From Oceanispirochaeta sp. (GTDB lineage: Bacteria > Spirochaetota > Spirochaetia > DSM-2461): DNA of 38,372 nucleotides. Within the stretch, counting starts at the first letter, position 1. Every line of letters starts with the position of its first letter. The position numbers were made by a program, and so were the translations under genes. Positions 36,284 through 38,372 of this stretch are shown piece after piece. Below the pieces are notes generated by a model. It saw only the letters and a list, made by a program, of their open reading frames with translations, was not told the origin of the DNA and made no database searches. Where the stretch lies: the NCBI RefSeq assembly GCF_027859075.1, contig NZ_JAQIBL010000162.1, positions 1-38,372 on the forward strand. Direction: 5' to 3'.

Positions 36284-37111
36284 ATGGTGCAGATTATGCC
36301 CGGCTTAATTGTCGGATTGAGAGAAGGTCTTGAAGCCTTCCTGATTATCAGTTTAATGCTGGAGTATTTGAAGAAAATTAACAAAAGAGAACTGATGACT
36401 TCAGTATTAAAATGACTGTTTACGGGTCTTGTTGTTTCCATCCTTCTGGGAGCCGTTTTGTGGTTAATCTCCAGCTTTATTGACAACGGAAGCGGTGCGG
36501 TGGCAAAACTCTGGGAATCCGGGGCTTCTCTGGTTGCCGTTGTGTTTATTTCCTACTTCATTTTCTGGATGATCAAACACGGCAGCAGTATGGCCGGTGA
36601 AGTCAGGAAATCAGTAGATGATCATTTATCCGGTAGAGGCCTATTCTTACTTTCAACAGTCGCCGTCGCCAGGGAAGGAGCCGAGATTGCTCTTTTTGCT
36701 TTCACATCTGATAATAAACCAGTGTATCTCGGGGGAACCCTGACTGGCGTCATTCTTGCGGCTCTTCTGGCATGGCTGATATATAAGTCTCTCGTAAAAC
36801 TAAATATCGGTTTGATTTTTAAAATCACATTGATCTATCTCATTCTACAGGCAGCGTATCTGACCGGTTATTCAATACATGAACTGCTGTCGGCTTTCAA
36901 AGAGCTGGGACTCCTCAACAGTGACAACTTCCTGTTCAATAAGGTGTATGACTTTAAAGATACAATCCTGGATCACAAAACTGGAACCCTCGGTATACTC
37001 CTGAATGTGAGCATCGGCTGGTATTCAAGGCCTGAATATATTCAGTTCATAATTCAGATTCTCTATCTAAGCGGTTTTATGAGCTTCTGGAAAAAATATC
37101 AGATTCGCTGA
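36284..37111 (+). pseudogene. FTR1-family iron permease interrupted by TGA at codon 44
   Basis: The whole frame (275 codons plus stop) encodes an FTR1-type high-affinity iron permease, a seven-helix membrane protein. The REGLE motif (13-17) in helix 1 and REGAE (130-134) in helix 4 are the iron-binding signatures. Codon 44 (36413-36415) is TGA within SVLK*LFTGLVV; TGG (Trp) one base away would restore it. The frame is clean on both sides. CGGAG lies before the ATG. TGA is used as a normal stop elsewhere in this window, so it is unlikely to be read as Trp. Recent nonsense mutation or sequence error. The partner lipoprotein/peroxidase of EfeUOB systems is not here. Confidence 0.82.
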
Positions 37112-37127
37112 GGAATCAAAAACAGCA

Positions 37128-37158
37128 GTAGTGGGATAATAAAGCATTATTCCACTAC
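37128..37158 (-). terminator. Terminator of the diguanylate cyclase gene
   Basis: GTAGTGGGATAAT - AAAGC - ATTATTCCACTAC, a 13-pair stem with one G-T. On the minus strand it is followed by TGCTGTTTTTG. It overlaps the last four bases of the cyclase gene and may also stop plus-strand transcripts from the FTR1-like gene. Confidence 0.65.
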
Positions 37159-38234
37159 AAAGATTCAACTCTGTTTCGACCCTTTTTTTTACCGATGTAG
37201 AGTAACTCATCTGCTTTTTTGATACTGACATCTACATCCTGCAGGGGATCATACAAAGTGACTCCAAATGTAATGGTGATATGAGTAGTAATATCTTTAA
37301 AATTGAAAGGTCGTTGTTCAATCAACTTTCTTATTTTTTCTGCGGTTTCTTTGGCGCCCATCAATCCTGTGTCGGGAAGAACTATTAAAAACTCTTCCCC
37401 GCCCCAGCGACACACATGATCCTGTTTTCTCAGTGTCTCTACAAAAAGATCCGATATCTGCTTTAAGATATAATCACCAAAATCATGGCCAAAACGGTCA
37501 TTGACTCTTTTAAAATAATCGATATCTGCCAAAAGAAAGCAGCATTGAATACTGTTACGAATCATCTTCTCTTTTTCAAAGTCGATTTTTTCCAATATAT
37601 CTCTACGGTTGGAAAGAGATGTTAAAGGGTCTAAACGGGAAGAAGAATCCAGTGCCTCATTTTTCAACCTTAATTGAAATTCAAGATCCATAGCCGAGAC
37701 ACTATACGCTGCAGATAAGAGAAAAAAAACAGAAAAGGCTATGATCAGATTCATCAGTTGAAGGTTGGAAATAATAACAGATGATAGAAGATGCATTTCC
37801 GGCCAGGTTCTGGACTTTAAATTTAAAATGATAATGCAGGCAATTAAACATACCAGCAAAAGATTTCTCCAGTATGGGAGCAATATTCTATAATTAAAAA
37901 TTAAGGGAAGGAGACATAAGATATAAATATAAAATCCACTGTTCCATCCCAGGTAATAGGTGGCATAGAAAGCATGAGAAATGATTTCTACCAGGGTTAG
38001 GTTCAAAATCAATCTGTGAAATCTAAATCGATTTAAAAAATAAGCAACAATAAAAATAAAACAACTGACAATGTTCACATATATCAAAGGTTTTATTTTA
38101 AAGATAATAAAAATAGTTAAAAATAGTGAATGGCCTAAAAAAGCTAATATGGCCGTATAGCGAGAGACGACATAAATAGGATAGGAATCGTAATCAAGTA
38201 TTATCTTTTCTTCTGTCATAGTAGTTCTTTTCAT
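37155..38234 (-). CDS. Membrane-bound diguanylate cyclase (GGDEF)
   Basis: 359 residues from the ATG at 38234. About six membrane helices fill residues 22-180, a sensor or anchor of unknown type. The GGDEF domain begins at DSSSRLDPLTSLSNRRD; ADIDYFKRVNDRFGHDFGD binds metal and GTP, and the active loop is WGGEEF (GGEEF at 278-282). RKQD lies exactly five residues before it, an intact RxxD inhibitory site for c-di-GMP feedback. It should therefore be an active cyclase. A TTG at 38261 and an ATG at 38219 are alternative starts; none has a good SD. The flanking 38235-38372 is AT-rich with nothing else seen. Confidence 0.9.
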   Translation of the reverse strand: MKRTTMTEEKIILDYDSYPIYVVSRYTAILAFLGHSLFLTIFIIFKIKPLIYVNIVSCFIFIVAYFLNRFRFHRLILNLTLVEIISHAFYATYYLGWNSGFYIYILCLLPLIFNYRILLPYWRNLLLVCLIACIIILNLKSRTWPEMHLLSSVIISNLQLMNLIIAFSVFFLLSAAYSVSAMDLEFQLRLKNEALDSSSRLDPLTSLSNRRDILEKIDFEKEKMIRNSIQCCFLLADIDYFKRVNDRFGHDFGDYILKQISDLFVETLRKQDHVCRWGGEEFLIVLPDTGLMGAKETAEKIRKLIEQRPFNFKDITTHITITFGVTLYDPLQDVDVSIKKADELLYIGKKKGRNRVESL

Positions 38235-38372
38235 TATGATACAAGTTTCAGCTCTTTTCAATGCAAGTATGCATCATCTCCATTTTCCTTTAAAGTACAT
38301 CAGAATACTTTTAAATTAAATAATAACAGCAATGAAAACTCAAAACTGATGACACAGACCTCGCAGATCCCG

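Noticed and set aside
36413-36415. Selenocysteine or a recoded TGA in the FTR1-like gene
   Set aside because: The residue expected there is not Cys/Sec, no SECIS-like hairpin was seen just after it, and TGA ends many intact genes here.

Overview
This window reads as chromosomal DNA of a free-living, diderm, mid-GC bacterium. The gene complement fits a spirochaete of the Spirochaeta/Oceanispirochaeta kind: a two-domain cyclic-nucleotide-binding protein, a FecR-like/TPR secreted protein, GSCFA and UxaE proteins, an omptin-type outer-membrane beta-barrel and a sigma-54 promoter. That placement is inference from gene content; no rRNA or tRNA is present to fix it. Genes are dense, often overlap by 1-20 bases, and use ATG, GTG and TTG starts with mostly clear Shine-Dalgarno (SD) sites.

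Left part (1-11.3 kb): the end of an M3 oligopeptidase gene runs into a glycerophosphodiesterase gene. An omptin-like protease gene diverges from a ModF-type double-ABC ATPase gene. A minus-strand run encodes a FecR/TPR protein, a polysaccharide deacetylase and IspH. Next is an EttA-type ABC-F gene that is intact except for a TAA exactly at the first Walker B glutamate. It ends at a bidirectional terminator shared with the double cNMP-binding protein, which lies downstream of glyA.

Middle (11.3-25.4 kb): glyA has a 317-base upstream gap holding four regularly spaced palindromes (each 11+3+11 bases), two of them inside 74-base direct repeats. Upstream of that, on the same strand, lies a four-gene ECF sigma / zinc-finger anti-sigma / secreted protein / TIG-transglutaminase operon, preceded by cysS. 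On the plus strand murB, mgtE and a GSCFA gene overlap one another. A minus-strand trio encodes an ECF-transporter S-like membrane protein, a SET-domain protein and a histone-deacetylase-family enzyme. A leaderless thioredoxin-like gene overlaps a J-domain gene, followed by recQ.

Right part (25.3-38.4 kb): a secreted DNA/RNA endonuclease and a small repeat protein come first. The nickel-pincer-cofactor genes larC-larE-larB follow, divergent from a DeoR-family regulator and a His-rich nickel/cobalt-type permease; larA is absent. Then come an orphan Cys-rich protein, a flavodoxin-like protein, a quinone-oxidoreductase-like dehydrogenase, an unknown gene behind a near-consensus sigma-54 promoter, a DUF4386-like membrane protein, a tagaturonate epimerase (UxaE), an FTR1 iron-permease gene broken by a TGA codon, and a membrane diguanylate cyclase.

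The best candidates for something new are the palindrome array upstream of glyA, the adjacent SET and deacetylase genes, the omptin in this lineage, the sigma-54-driven unknown gene, and the nonsense codon at the catalytic glutamate of EttA. All functions are read from sequence by eye; no database search was run.
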